Assembly (NCBI GenBank): GCA_910584195.1
Contig: CAJTYV010000027.1
Location: 1-41,598, forward strand
DNA from: an uncultured Ruminococcus sp.
GTDB lineage: Bacteria; Bacillota; Clostridia; Oscillospirales; Ruminococcaceae
Reading direction: 5' to 3'
Length of the DNA stretch: 41,598 nucleotides
Shown here: positions 1 to 8,825 of the stretch, one piece after another
How the letters are laid out: each line of letters starts with the position of its first letter
Numbering within the stretch: position 1 is the stretch's first letter
Program-made: the position numbers and the translations under genes
Notes under the pieces: model-generated
The model's database searches: none
Told to the model about the DNA's origin: nothing
Seen by the model: only the letters and a program-made list of their open reading frames with translations

Positions 1-3000
1 GATGCGTCTGAAATCGACGTGCGCATCGGAACCACATGGATTGAGCCGCAGGATTATGAGCAGTTCATCTATGAGCTTCTGAAAACACCGCCCAGAGCAA
101 GGGCAGTACGGACACAGTACACAAATTCAGGAATACAGTTAAAGCTCAACACTTACAACATGAACTGGTTCATTGAAAGAAAAAGTATGGACAACGGTTC
201 CATTGCGGCAACAGAGACTTACGGAACAAAGAGAATCGACGCTTATTCTATTTTTGAGGAAACCTTAAACCTGCGTACCGTTACCGTCCGGGACAGGATT
301 GACGACGGGGAGGGCAAATACCACTATGAGGTCAATAAAAAGGAAACCATGCTTGCAAGGGAAAAGCAGAACCAGATGAAGGAGGCTTTCAAAAGCTGGA
401 TATTCAAAGATCCGGAGCGGCGGCAGAAATATGTTGATTATTACAATGAGACGTTCAACAATATCCGCCTGCGGGAATATGACGGTTCGCACCTGACATT
501 CCCCGGCATGAACCCGGAGATTAAGCTGCGTGACCACCAGAAAAATGCAATCGCAAGAGTCCTTCTCGGCGGGAACACCCTGTTAGCGCACTGTGTAGGG
601 GCTGGAAAGACTTTTACGATGATGGCAGCGTGCATGGAACAGCGGCGGCTCGGTCTTGCCAACAAGAACGTCATTGTGGTGCCGAAGTCCATTGTAGGGC
701 AGACAGCAGGGGAGTTCATGCGGCTTTACCCGTCCGCAAATATCCTTGTGGCAACGGAGCGTGACTTTGAGAAAAGCCGGAGGAAACAGTTCGTGTCCCG
801 CATTGCAACAGGGGATTATGACTGTGTTATCATGTCCCACTCGCAGTTTGAGAAGATACCGATCTCAAAGGAGCGGAAAGAGCGTATGCTGCAGGCGCAG
901 ATACAGGAAATCTCCTATGCGATTGATGAAATCAAGTCGGAAAACGGGGAACAGTGGACCATCAAGCAGATGGAGGCACAGAAGAAAAAACTGGATGAAC
1001 AGCTAAAGGCGCTTACGGATGAAAGCAGCAAGGATGACCTGATTACCTTTGAGGAACTGGGCATAGATTCCGTCATGGTGGACGAAGCGCACCACTTTAA
1101 AAATTTGTCGATTTTCTCCAAAATCAACAATGTTTCGGGCATATCCAGTACAGGCTCAAAAAAGGCAATGGATATGTACCTGAAATGCCAGTACCTCGAT
1201 GAGATTAATGACGGAAGGGGCATTGTGTTCGCAACCGGAACGCCTGTGAGCAATACCATGTGTGAGCTGTATGTGATGCAGCTTTATTTACAGAAAAGGA
1301 CACTGGAACGGATGGGGATTTACCATTTTGATTCATGGGCGTCGAACTTCGGGGAAGTGACAACCGCACTGGAACTGACCGTTGAGGGCAGCGGTTTCCG
1401 CTTCAAGAGCCGTTTCAACAAGTTCACAAACGTGCCGGAGCTTATGACCTCATTCCGTGAGGTGGCAGACGTGCAGACTCCCGATATGTTAAACCTCCCA
1501 GTACCCGCATTAAGGAGCGGAAAGCCGATCATCGTGGAGAGCGAGCCGGACTGGTATGTGAAACAGGTCATGGAGGAATTTGCGAAACGTGCGGAGGCAA
1601 TTCATGGGGGCGGCGTTGATCCGAAAGAGGACAATTTCCTCAAAATAACGGGAGAAGCAAGGCTTTTAGGGACGGACGCAAGACTTCTGGAACTTCATGC
1701 GCCGGACAACCCGGACGGGAAACTGAATAAGGTAGCAGCAAACGTGGCAGCCGAATATTTTGCCGGAAACAAGGACGGTAAGATCGGCTGCCAGCTTATT
1801 TTCTCGGACATCGGCACACCAAAAACGGCATGGACGCCTGACTGGGCGGAGCGCATCAAAAACGGCGGTCAGTTTGATATTTACAATTACCTGAAAACCG
1901 AACTGGTAAAACAGGGAATCCCGGCAGAGGAAATCGCTTTTATACACGACGCAAAGACCGATGCACAGCGGGAGGCGCTTTTCAGGGATATGCGGAGCGG
2001 CAAAAAGAAGATACTGATCGGCTCAACGGACCAGTGCGGAACGGGTGTAAACGTGCAGGCGCACATTACGGCGATGCACCATGTAGACTGCCCGTGGAAG
2101 CCCTCCTGCATAGAGCAGCGGGAAGGGCGTGGTGTAAGGCAGGGCAACGAGAATGACGAGGTGGCAATCTACCGCTATGTTACAAAAGGAACCTTTGACG
2201 CTTATTCCTGGTCGCTGGTGGAAAACAAGCAGCGTTTCATTTCGCAGGTCATGACAAGCAAGGCAGTATCAAGAACCTGTGAGGATATAGACGAGGCAAC
2301 CCTTTCTTATGCGGAAATAAAAGCAGTAGCGACAGGCAACCCGCTGATTAAGGAAAAAATGCAGCTTGAAAATGACGTACAGCGGCTGAAAATGTTGAAA
2401 AGCAGTTATGACAGCCAGAGGTATTCCCTACAGGACAATTTCATGATCCGTTACCCGAAACTCATCAAGGCGTCTGAGACAAAACTAGCCTGTGTGCGTG
2501 AGGACGCAAAAACCGCAGAGGCAGCGCTCATTGCAGAGCCGGATTTTGCGGTTACCGTGGATGCTGCCGGAAAAGGCGTAAAATTCACGGAGCGCACGGA
2601 GGGCGGTACGTTCATGCTGCAGATGGTCAGCCAGTGCAAGAACGGGGAAACTACCCACATCGGCAATTTTAAGGGGTTTGAGCTTCTGGTGGAAAAGAAT
2701 TTTATCGGAGTAAATTATATGGTGCTGCGTGGAAAGACCGACTACAAGGCGGAACTATCCACAAGCCCTGTGGGGAACATGATAAAACTGGAAAACTTAT
2801 GTCAGGGCATACCTGTCGGCATACCAGAGCTGGAAAAGCGCATCGAGCAGTACCAGCGTGACATGGAACAGTCAAGGCAGGAATATGACAAGCCATTCAC
2901 GCAGGAAGGGGAGCTGAATGAGAAAGTGGCACGTTTAAATGAGCTGAATGTACAGTTGGATCTTGAGAACGGAAAGACAGAGGATATAGACCTGTGCGAA

Positions 3001-3072
3001 GAACAGGACAATGCAAGGGTGGCAGAGCCGGACAGTTATCATAGCTTTCCGCCCGGAAAAGAGGGAAGATGA
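1..3072 (+). CDS. SNF2-type DEAD/DEAH helicase, 3' part of a giant conjugative-element protein (5' partial)
   Basis: The frame is open from base 1, so the true start lies upstream and at least 1,023 residues are visible. A Walker A motif (GAGKT) lies near residue 200, a DEAH box (VDEAHHFKNL) near residue 361, and a motif VI-like segment (EQREGRGVRQG) near residue 705. Together these are the two RecA lobes of an SNF2-family helicase. The N-terminal text (DVRIGTTWIEP) is typical of the huge methylase/helicase proteins of Firmicutes integrative and conjugative elements, where an N6-adenine methylase domain often precedes the helicase; that part is outside the window. The last ~250 residues are coiled-coil rich. 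The stop overlaps the sortase start (ATGA), indicating translational coupling. Its role in the element (DNA processing or anti-restriction) is inferred from family context. Confidence 0.85.
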   Translation, partial: DASEIDVRIGTTWIEPQDYEQFIYELLKTPPRARAVRTQYTNSGIQLKLNTYNMNWFIERKSMDNGSIAATETYGTKRIDAYSIFEETLNLRTVTVRDRIDDGEGKYHYEVNKKETMLAREKQNQMKEAFKSWIFKDPERRQKYVDYYNETFNNIRLREYDGSHLTFPGMNPEIKLRDHQKNAIARVLLGGNTLLAHCVGAGKTFTMMAACMEQRRLGLANKNVIVVPKSIVGQTAGEFMRLYPSANILVATERDFEKSRRKQFVSRIATGDYDCVIMSHSQFEKIPISKERKERMLQAQIQEISYAIDEIKSENGEQWTIKQMEAQKKKLDEQLKALTDESSKDDLITFEELGIDSVMVDEAHHFKNLSIFSKINNVSGISSTGSKKAMDMYLKCQYLDEINDGRGIVFATGTPVSNTMCELYVMQLYLQKRTLERMGIYHFDSWASNFGEVTTALELTVEGSGFRFKSRFNKFTNVPELMTSFREVADVQTPDMLNLPVPALRSGKPIIVESEPDWYVKQVMEEFAKRAEAIHGGGVDPKEDNFLKITGEARLLGTDARLLELHAPDNPDGKLNKVAANVAAEYFAGNKDGKIGCQLIFSDIGTPKTAWTPDWAERIKNGGQFDIYNYLKTELVKQGIPAEEIAFIHDAKTDAQREALFRDMRSGKKKILIGSTDQCGTGVNVQAHITAMHHVDCPWKPSCIEQREGRGVRQGNENDEVAIYRYVTKGTFDAYSWSLVENKQRFISQVMTSKAVSRTCEDIDEATLSYAEIKAVATGNPLIKEKMQLENDVQRLKMLKSSYDSQRYSLQDNFMIRYPKLIKASETKLACVREDAKTAEAALIAEPDFAVTVDAAGKGVKFTERTEGGTFMLQMVSQCKNGETTHIGNFKGFELLVEKNFIGVNYMVLRGKTDYKAELSTSPVGNMIKLENLCQGIPVGIPELEKRIEQYQRDMEQSRQEYDKPFTQEGELNEKVARLNELNVQLDLENGKTEDIDLCEEQDNARVAEPDSYHSFPPGKEGR

Positions 3073-3704
3073 TACGGAAAATCTTGGCAGCGGTATTTAT
3101 TACGGCGGGACTGGCGGCTATGTCAGTCCCCCTTTTCTATCATTTCTACGGGAACCAAAAGACAAATGAACTGATAGAACAGTTTGAGCAGAGTGTGGAA
3201 CAGGAGCATATGGAGGATGATGAAAAAGAGGAAGAAAGAGAAAATGAAACGGAGGCGGCGGATACCAAAGCCCCCATTAGTGAAGAGGATGCAGCCATGC
3301 TATCGTCCGGGGACGTGATCGGACTGATTGAGATAGAAGCCTTAGAGCTGAAATATCCCGTCGTGGAAGGTGCGGACAGCAAACAGCTTGCCTATGGGAT
3401 CGGGCATATATCCGATACTGCGGCAATCGGCAGCAAGGGGAACTGTGTGCTTGCCGGACACAGGGGGAGTCGATACGGCACTTATTTCAAGTACCTTAAC
3501 AGGCTTGCAGAGGGTGATGTGGTAAAGATTACGGATAAAGAGGGAAATGTGCATCAGTATGAGGTCGTTTCATGGGAAGTCGTGGGACCGTATGACAATT
3601 CCGTGAAAGCACAGGGAGAAAAAACAGAGCTTACCCTGCTGACCTGTGAGAACAGCGGAACCATGCGCCTGATCTACCATTGTATCTATAAGGAGGCGGA
3701 CTGA
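3069..3704 (+). CDS. Class D-like sortase
   Basis: A 211-residue protein with an N-terminal membrane anchor (about residues 5-27), an acidic Glu/Asp-rich linker (about 40-75), and a sortase beta-barrel. The catalytic triad is readable as His131 in LAGHRG, Cys193 in LLTCEN and Arg200 in GTMRLIYHC. The TLLTC context and short size fit class D sortases better than class B. The family joins sorting-signal proteins to cell-wall peptide or to each other outside the membrane. The gene overlaps the helicase stop by 4 bp and lies 1 bp from the next gene, so it belongs to the conjugative-element operon. No LPXTG-type substrate is evident among the secreted proteins in this window, so the substrate is unknown. 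Confidence 0.88.
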   Translation: MIRKILAAVFITAGLAAMSVPLFYHFYGNQKTNELIEQFEQSVEQEHMEDDEKEEERENETEAADTKAPISEEDAAMLSSGDVIGLIEIEALELKYPVVEGADSKQLAYGIGHISDTAAIGSKGNCVLAGHRGSRYGTYFKYLNRLAEGDVVKITDKEGNVHQYEVVSWEVVGPYDNSVKAQGEKTELTLLTCENSGTMRLIYHCIYKEAD

Positions 3705-3705
3705 T

Positions 3706-4086
3706 ATGGAAAAGGCATACAGACTGGGAGAAGTGGAAGAGATCATTGCAGGGATGGAGCTTATGGAAGTCCCTGACGACATCATGGAAAGCGATGTTGA
3801 TTACCAGATCGTCATCAGCGGATGGTGGGTGCATATCCCGGAACTGGGGCTGAACCTGCATGAAGGGGTATTCTGCAATTATGACGGGGAAGAAGGCGGT
3901 TATCTGCCTGATTTTGCGATTACCGTCGTGAAAGAGGAAGGACAGGAGGAATGGATTTACTATGAGCAGGATGGCTTTCTGATAACCCTTGCGAATTACC
4001 TGCATGGGAAAACGGATTTAGAGCAGTTGGGACAATTATTCTGCTTTATCTGTTTGCCGGATGGAAACCTGACAGCGGAAGAATGA
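3706..4086 (+). CDS. Hypothetical conjugative-element protein (126 aa)
   Basis: I do not recognise a named domain. The protein is acidic, has no signal peptide or membrane segment, and contains a Trp/Gly-rich patch (ISGWWVHIPELGL) and a distinctive EWIYYEQDGFLI segment. A good ribosome binding site (aaggaggcgg) lies just before the ATG. The gene sits between the sortase and the SpoVG-domain gene with the same codon usage and GC content as both, so it is very probably part of the element backbone. A cytoplasmic role is inferred only from the lack of export signals. Confidence 0.7.
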   Translation: MEKAYRLGEVEEIIAGMELMEVPDDIMESDVDYQIVISGWWVHIPELGLNLHEGVFCNYDGEEGGYLPDFAITVVKEEGQEEWIYYEQDGFLITLANYLHGKTDLEQLGQLFCFICLPDGNLTAEE

Positions 4087-4171
4087 ACCTGCCTGATACT
4101 TTTAAAGTGAAGGGCAGTTCAGATAAGAAAAAAATATTTTATCGTCCAGAAGGACAGAAAAGGAGGAACTT

Positions 4172-4843
4172 ATGGAGTATTCAATCCAGTTAAACGCAGT
4201 AAACAAACCGGAAAAAAGCGTGAGGGCATTTGCAACTGTCGTGTTCGGGGACAGCTTCAAGGTCACGAATGTAGCAGTGCTTGAGGGCAGCAAGGGTAAT
4301 TTTGTATCCATGCCCAGTTTCCGTACAAAGGAGAGGGACGAGTACAACAACCCGGTCTACAAAGATGTGTGCAATCCGATTACAAAGGAGTTCCGTGAGG
4401 AACTGTACGGGGACATTTTGAGGCTCTATGACGAAATGGAGCAGACCGGAAAAGCAGAGGTCAAGATGGATGCAGACGAACCGGACGAGCCGGATTTCAC
4501 GGTAAGAGTAACGCCTTTTGAGCGTGAGGGCAGCAACATGGTCGGTCTTGCCAACATTGTGTTGAATGACAGCTTTGCGGTGGGTAATGTGAGCGTGGTG
4601 CAGGGCAAGAACGGAATGTTTGTGGCAATGCCGTCCTATAAGGCAGGCAACAAGTACAAGGACGTTTGTTTCCCAATCACAAAGGAGTTCCGTGAGAAGG
4701 TCAACAATGCGGTACTGGAAACGTACCATCAGGCAAAGGAGCAGGCGGTGCAGGAGGGACAGGAACGAGCTTCACAGCAGATGCAGACCACCGATGACAG
4801 GGGCTTTATGAAGGTCAGTGGTGAGCCGCTGCCATTCCGTTAA
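4172..4843 (+). CDS. Tandem SpoVG-domain protein
   Basis: A 223-residue protein with two copies of a SpoVG-like domain. Copy one spans about residues 1-95 and copy two about 108-195. Both carry the pattern D-S-F-x-V-x-N-V followed by an F-V-x-MPS motif (NFVSMPSF and MFVAMPSY) and an ITKEFRE helix. SpoVG proteins are small nucleic-acid-binding regulators of septation and exoprotein genes; conjugative elements of this type often carry such proteins. A duplicated domain in one chain is less common than the usual single ~85-95 residue protein. The start has an aggagg ribosome binding site. The role in the element is inferred. Confidence 0.8.
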   Translation: MEYSIQLNAVNKPEKSVRAFATVVFGDSFKVTNVAVLEGSKGNFVSMPSFRTKERDEYNNPVYKDVCNPITKEFREELYGDILRLYDEMEQTGKAEVKMDADEPDEPDFTVRVTPFEREGSNMVGLANIVLNDSFAVGNVSVVQGKNGMFVAMPSYKAGNKYKDVCFPITKEFREKVNNAVLETYHQAKEQAVQEGQERASQQMQTTDDRGFMKVSGEPLPFR

Positions 4844-4866
4844 GCAATAACAAAAATCAGAAAGGA

Positions 4867-4886
4867 CAGGGCGGGAAACCGCCCTG
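4867..4886 (+). other. Small GAAA-loop hairpin before the DUF6674-like gene
   Basis: A perfect 8-bp inverted repeat (cagggcgg / ccgccctg) closes a GAAA tetraloop about 17 bp upstream of the chosen start at 4904. There is no following T-run, so it is not a terminator. It may stabilise or mark the 5' end of the downstream message, or modulate access to the ribosome binding site. Function is inference. Confidence 0.5.
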
Positions 4887-4903
4887 TGGAAAGGGAAAAG
4901 AAA

Positions 4904-5797
4904 ATGGAAATGACAGAAAATATGCAGCTTACAGAGGAACAGAATATTATGAAACTGGTTGAGCTGCTCCGCAAGAACAATATGAAAGAGGCTGCGAACA
5001 GTATCTTTGAAATGGCAGCGTATGTTGATGTAATGGAGAAAAAGATGGATTCCGTTTTACAGGAACTTGTGACAGTAAAAGACCAGCTTCATAAAATGGA
5101 AGAACGTGAGGCGGAGAAAGGGCTGAAACAGTCACTTAAAAGGGCAGTAAACAAGCTGGAACAGGACTGCAAAGCTATGAAAGAAAAACTGTTTGAGGTC
5201 AAGACAGAGATCAAGGCAAAGGCGGGGGAGATTGTAACAGCGGTAAAGCAGAAAGGGAAAGCTGCCTTAAACAAAGTGTCGGAGTTTCTTGGGATTAAAA
5301 AGAAACTGGAAAATATCCGCCAGAACGTGCAGGAGTCCATAGCAGATGTGGATAAGAGCATTGGAAAGATAGATGCTTTCGGTAAGGGCATGAGAGAAGC
5401 CGGACAGAAGATTGCCAACACGTTCCGTACTTTTGCAGATAAGCCGGAAAAAGAATATGGGGAGAAGAAGTTCTCAAAGACAGAACTGATCAAGAAGCCG
5501 TTTCAGGCAAAGAGAAAGCTGCTGTCCGGGATATTGAATTGTGCGGATGCCGCTATCGAAAAGACAGAACGGCTCGCCGCCAATGTGAAACAGTATCAGA
5601 CGGATAAGGCAGGGCAGGAGCGTGGGAATATTAGCAATGTGGAGGCTGTAAACCCAGTGGAGCTTGCAAGTGTGGCAGAGCCGGAGTTCCAGTATGGGGC
5701 AGAGGCTTTTGAAGCCCACCAACAAGAAGCAGTAAAAGAAGTGACAAAGGATAAAGCAACAAAGAATGTGCCTGTAAAGAGCGGAAAGAGCCGATAG
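4904..5797 (+). CDS. Coiled-coil DUF6674-like conjugative-element protein
   Basis: About 297 residues, rich in Lys, Glu, Ala and Gln with long predicted helices. The N-terminus (EEQNIMKLVELLRKNN) matches what I recall of the DUF6674 family of conjugative elements. It lacks a signal peptide and membrane segment. A GTG 18 bp upstream (4886) lies in the same frame, but it falls inside the hairpin stem, while the ATG at 4904 follows a ggaaaggg ribosome binding site at suitable distance. Function is unknown; it is the last backbone gene before a strong terminator and the sharp drop in GC that marks the cargo. The family name is from memory and not searched. Confidence 0.7.
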   Translation: MEMTENMQLTEEQNIMKLVELLRKNNMKEAANSIFEMAAYVDVMEKKMDSVLQELVTVKDQLHKMEEREAEKGLKQSLKRAVNKLEQDCKAMKEKLFEVKTEIKAKAGEIVTAVKQKGKAALNKVSEFLGIKKKLENIRQNVQESIADVDKSIGKIDAFGKGMREAGQKIANTFRTFADKPEKEYGEKKFSKTELIKKPFQAKRKLLSGILNCADAAIEKTERLAANVKQYQTDKAGQERGNISNVEAVNPVELASVAEPEFQYGAEAFEAHQQEAVKEVTKDKATKNVPVKSGKSR

Positions 5798-5799
5798 AG

Positions 5800-5849
5800 A
5801 AAAAATCCTCTTGAATTGAACTAAGGTTCGATTCAAGGGGATTTTTTGT
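5800..5849 (+). terminator. Rho-independent terminator closing the backbone operon
   Basis: A long stem (aaaaaatcctcttgaattga paired with its near-complement tcgattcaaggggatttttt) followed by Ts, 3 bp after the preceding stop codon. The A-rich left arm would also let it work for transcripts from the right. Confidence 0.9.
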
Positions 5850-5903
5850 TTTAATCCCTTAGGGTAAAATTCCCATAGCTTTGTTGCGAGGAGTTCCATT
5901 GGT

Positions 5904-5970
5904 CGTTTTCTGCATAAATGAGACACTTTCTGCACGACATATTGTAAATACGATTTGAATTTGCTATTGT
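5904..5970 (+). promoter_or_regulatory. LytTR-type direct-repeat operator and promoter, site 1
   Basis: cgttttctgc (5904-5913) and cactttctgc (5924-5933) are spaced 20 bp. They are followed 32 bp later by a -10-like tattgt (5965-5970), with a weak -35 (ttgtaa, 5942-5947). The next gene starts at 6025. The same arrangement recurs through the cargo, which makes it a credible binding site for a LytTR response regulator. Confidence 0.8.
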
Positions 5971-6024
5971 GAAATGGAAGTTTTAATTACTTTATCAATA
6001 ATTTAGTGGAAAGGTGGAAACAAA

Positions 6025-7524
6025 ATGGTAAAAAGAAAACTTTTAGCTATGTTAATGGCAGTAGCAGTGCTTTTTACAGCAAGTATTGGTAGTAGTATGA
6101 CTGTTCAAGCAACTGAAAATGATGCAAATGTAGAGGCTGTAACTACATTTGAAAATTTTGAACAGGAAGAAATCGAAATACCGACGGTTGAAGTGCCAGA
6201 AATTACTTATAATGCTGAAGGAAATGAAAAATGTGAACAAACATTTTTCTTAGAAGGGCTTCAGACATTGGATATGAATGATGGGGAGGATAACACTGAT
6301 CCGAACAATGCAGTAGAAATACTGAATGGTGAAAAGAAAACAAATTCGTTAGTAGCAGACGAGTTTCGTTGGTATCATTTTACCATAGAACAATTAAGCA
6401 AATTAACAATATATTTGGAGATGGATGATACAGTTGATGCTGATTTATATTTGCTTAGTTTGAATGCTGATAGTGGGGAATTGTCGATCATAGGAAACAG
6501 TTTGAATGAAGGAGCTGGAGCTGATGAGGCAATCGCTGGAAAGATTGAAGCAGGGACTTATTTTATTGCGGTAAGTGGGTATGAAGGTAGTGGCAACTTT
6601 TCATTAGGTTTTTATACCAGTACTAGGGATGTGGACTATGAGTTTAATGATTCTCTTTCGACTGCGACAGAAGTCTCAGGCGTATTTGATTTAAATGGAA
6701 CGTGTGGTGTTATTGATAGTCCATATGATATTGATTTTTATAAACTCACTCTAACAGAGGCGAGTGCTGTAAGGTTTGAATTAAAATATACTTCAGATAA
6801 GTATGCTGTCTATTATTATACTGGTGATGCAATGTATGCAATCAAGGATAATTTATACGCATTAAATGAAGGAACTCATTACTTTGTTGTTTTAAGCACT
6901 GATGGCAGTTATTCAGCAACAAGAGGATATACCTTATATATACATAATATTGCACCAATATCAACAGACGCAACGGCAAGGTTTTATGCCGTTTGTGATA
7001 GAGCAAATATAGTTTTCCAATTTAATGCTGCTAGAACAAACTTTTATGTAAATGGAAATGAGATAGATTTTTCATATTCCTATGAGAGAAGTTCAAGCTC
7101 GGTGAATTATGATATTTCTTTGAGGAGAACATCAAATTTTAATGTTTGCCTTTTACAAACAGAAGGAACATCATTGCCATTGGAATATCAACAGACCATT
7201 CCTGATGTAGTACATGTTCTAAGCTCATCATTTTCTGGAATAAAGGACAAGTATGTTTTAACATTGTCCGTATTTGATTGGAGTACGCCTTGTTATTGGA
7301 TTCATGTTAGAGGGACAGGGAGTTCCAGTGACATGACGTTTTGGAAAGACCTGAATATGGCAAATTTATATATTGATCCAGATACAGGTAAAGTGATAGA
7401 TATTGAATGGTATAATTATTTTTATGAGAACTTAAATTATAGACTTTCCTTTACCAGACCTTACACCATGAAATATTATTATCCTTATTGGAATGGAGAA
7501 GAACCAGACGGAGGAGATGATTGA
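6025..7524 (+). CDS. Secreted protein with PPC-like beta-sandwich domains (499 aa)
   Basis: A clear Sec signal peptide (basic KRK, hydrophobic core LLAMLMAVAVLFTA, probable cleavage after VQA near residue 29) precedes an acidic linker. Two modules of about 110 residues then resemble bacterial pre-peptidase C-terminal (PPC) domains: each has an Asp/Asn-rich start (DPNNA; DYEFNDSLSTA), a W-Y/D-F-Y strand and a final AGTYFIAVSG-type strand. The C-terminal ~200 residues are unassigned but contain YIDPDTGK, also found in the secreted protein at 9893. No peptidase, anchor or LPXTG motif is visible, so it is probably a released or loosely surface-associated beta-sandwich protein. It is the first gene after operator site 1, and its stop overlaps the next start, so the four genes to 9431 are likely co-transcribed. 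Confidence 0.75.
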   Translation: MVKRKLLAMLMAVAVLFTASIGSSMTVQATENDANVEAVTTFENFEQEEIEIPTVEVPEITYNAEGNEKCEQTFFLEGLQTLDMNDGEDNTDPNNAVEILNGEKKTNSLVADEFRWYHFTIEQLSKLTIYLEMDDTVDADLYLLSLNADSGELSIIGNSLNEGAGADEAIAGKIEAGTYFIAVSGYEGSGNFSLGFYTSTRDVDYEFNDSLSTATEVSGVFDLNGTCGVIDSPYDIDFYKLTLTEASAVRFELKYTSDKYAVYYYTGDAMYAIKDNLYALNEGTHYFVVLSTDGSYSATRGYTLYIHNIAPISTDATARFYAVCDRANIVFQFNAARTNFYVNGNEIDFSYSYERSSSSVNYDISLRRTSNFNVCLLQTEGTSLPLEYQQTIPDVVHVLSSSFSGIKDKYVLTLSVFDWSTPCYWIHVRGTGSSSDMTFWKDLNMANLYIDPDTGKVIDIEWYNYFYENLNYRLSFTRPYTMKYYYPYWNGEEPDGGDD

Positions 7525-8258
7525 TGATAAGGGTAGGAGATAGCGTTGCGGCTATCCATACAGGTAGCGAACTGAGGCAACGGAAGATAGAGCATTCAGA
7601 CGAGGTCACTGGAAGTAATCCTGAAAACGCATATATACATAATAGGTTTGACTTAGATGTTGATTACGCAAACTATGTCAGAGAAACGGTACCTAAAACT
7701 GTTTGGTCAAATGATTACCTTCAAGCATTGTGGGATGAAAAGACTAAATATTTAAAAGGTATTCGTGAAAGTAAAAATGGGTATGGGTTCGATGATATTA
7801 TAACAGGAGCCATACATGCCTATTCAACTATGTATCAAAAAATTGTAGATGGATACAGTAACGGGACAAGAGAAGTATATGTATGTGATGAAACAGAGGA
7901 TGGAAAGAGACGCTTGCTGTCAATGGATGAAGAACTGGAAAAGCTAAATAGAGGTTTTGAGGAACTGATAAAATGGGATCAAATGGTTGCAAAAAGTCAA
8001 AGGCAAAATGCAGAAAACAAGCGAAAATTTCAGAATATAAAATTGGATGAAGCGTTTGATACCTTTGATATAAATCATGTATGCGATTATATTAGAGATT
8101 CATATTTAGAGTTCCGCTCGCTTTATCAGGAGCAATATGAAAAAATGGGAGGAGATATAGACATAAAATCTTTGTTTTCTTCTGTTTTAAGAAACGGAAA
8201 TTATGATATACATAAATATTGTGAATTACTGTTTGAAAAAATTGGATTTATTGTTTAA
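7524..8258 (+). CDS. Hypothetical signal-less cargo protein (244 aa)
   Basis: I do not recognise the family. The chain is highly charged and mostly helical, with no signal peptide or membrane segment. The ATG at 7524 overlaps the previous stop (TGATG) and follows gaggag with 7-bp spacing; a TTG one codon upstream is less likely. Its N-terminus (MIRVGDSVAAIHTG) and position in an operon otherwise dominated by secreted proteins parallel the other signal-less proteins in this regulon (8826, 11833, 18145, 26230, 30503). That raises the possibility of a non-Sec export route, which is inference only. Confidence 0.65.
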   Translation: MIRVGDSVAAIHTGSELRQRKIEHSDEVTGSNPENAYIHNRFDLDVDYANYVRETVPKTVWSNDYLQALWDEKTKYLKGIRESKNGYGFDDIITGAIHAYSTMYQKIVDGYSNGTREVYVCDETEDGKRRLLSMDEELEKLNRGFEELIKWDQMVAKSQRQNAENKRKFQNIKLDEAFDTFDINHVCDYIRDSYLEFRSLYQEQYEKMGGDIDIKSLFSSVLRNGNYDIHKYCELLFEKIGFIV

Positions 8259-8307
8259 AGAAGGCATTAAATTTTTAGATGAAGAGTGAAATAATAAGGA
8301 GGCATTT

Positions 8308-8787
8308 ATGAAAACCAAAAGTGTAGTAAGAAGAATTTTTGCAATGGTAATGGTGATGGCGCTGATGTTGACAACCCCAATAACGACATTTGCTGCAACT
8401 GGAAGTAAGCCATATAAAGCAACGTCAAAAATGACAATAGTTCTTAATCCGAAACAAAGAGGAAATTCTAATACAGTTTCTATTAGAGTTTCGGATTTAC
8501 CAGAAGATGCTATTATTACAAAACTAACTGTGAATACAGGATCAATGACTTATTCAGGAGGAGCAATTGTATGTAACTACTTGACAATTTCAAGTTCAAA
8601 TGGAAGAACAGAACAAATTGGATGGACTGGGCAGGCAAACAAGACATTGACAACAAGTAAGTTCCTTGCTTCGGCAGCTAATGGTACATATACAATTTCA
8701 TTTAATGCAACAAATATGAGTTCGTTAGACATAGGAACAAAGTCATATCAACCGTCCATAACGATATATTGGGATGATGAGTTTTAA
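8308..8787 (+). CDS. Small secreted beta-rich protein (159 aa)
   Basis: A signal peptide (MKTKSVVRRIFAMVMVMALM, probable cleavage after TFA near residue 30) leads a ~129-residue mature protein rich in Ser, Thr, Asn and alternating hydrophobics, typical of a beta-sandwich. It ends in an aromatic/acidic strand (SITIYWDDEF). The same kind of ending appears in the secreted protein at 31254 (SLTVYYDY) and at the C-terminus of the protein at 9893 (KMTFHWDYD), suggesting a shared fold. It has an aaggagg ribosome binding site and no cell-wall anchor. Function is unknown; its regulation is probably from operator site 1. Confidence 0.7.
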   Translation: MKTKSVVRRIFAMVMVMALMLTTPITTFAATGSKPYKATSKMTIVLNPKQRGNSNTVSIRVSDLPEDAIITKLTVNTGSMTYSGGAIVCNYLTISSSNGRTEQIGWTGQANKTLTTSKFLASAANGTYTISFNATNMSSLDIGTKSYQPSITIYWDDEF

Positions 8788-8825
8788 AAGATTGATTTTT
8801 CTGCTTTTTGTAGGGAGGTGGTATG

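Noticed and set aside
8795..8804. Single tttttctgc half-site before the gene at 8826
   Set aside because: No second copy at 20-21 bp and no correctly placed -10; likely chance in AT-rich sequence.
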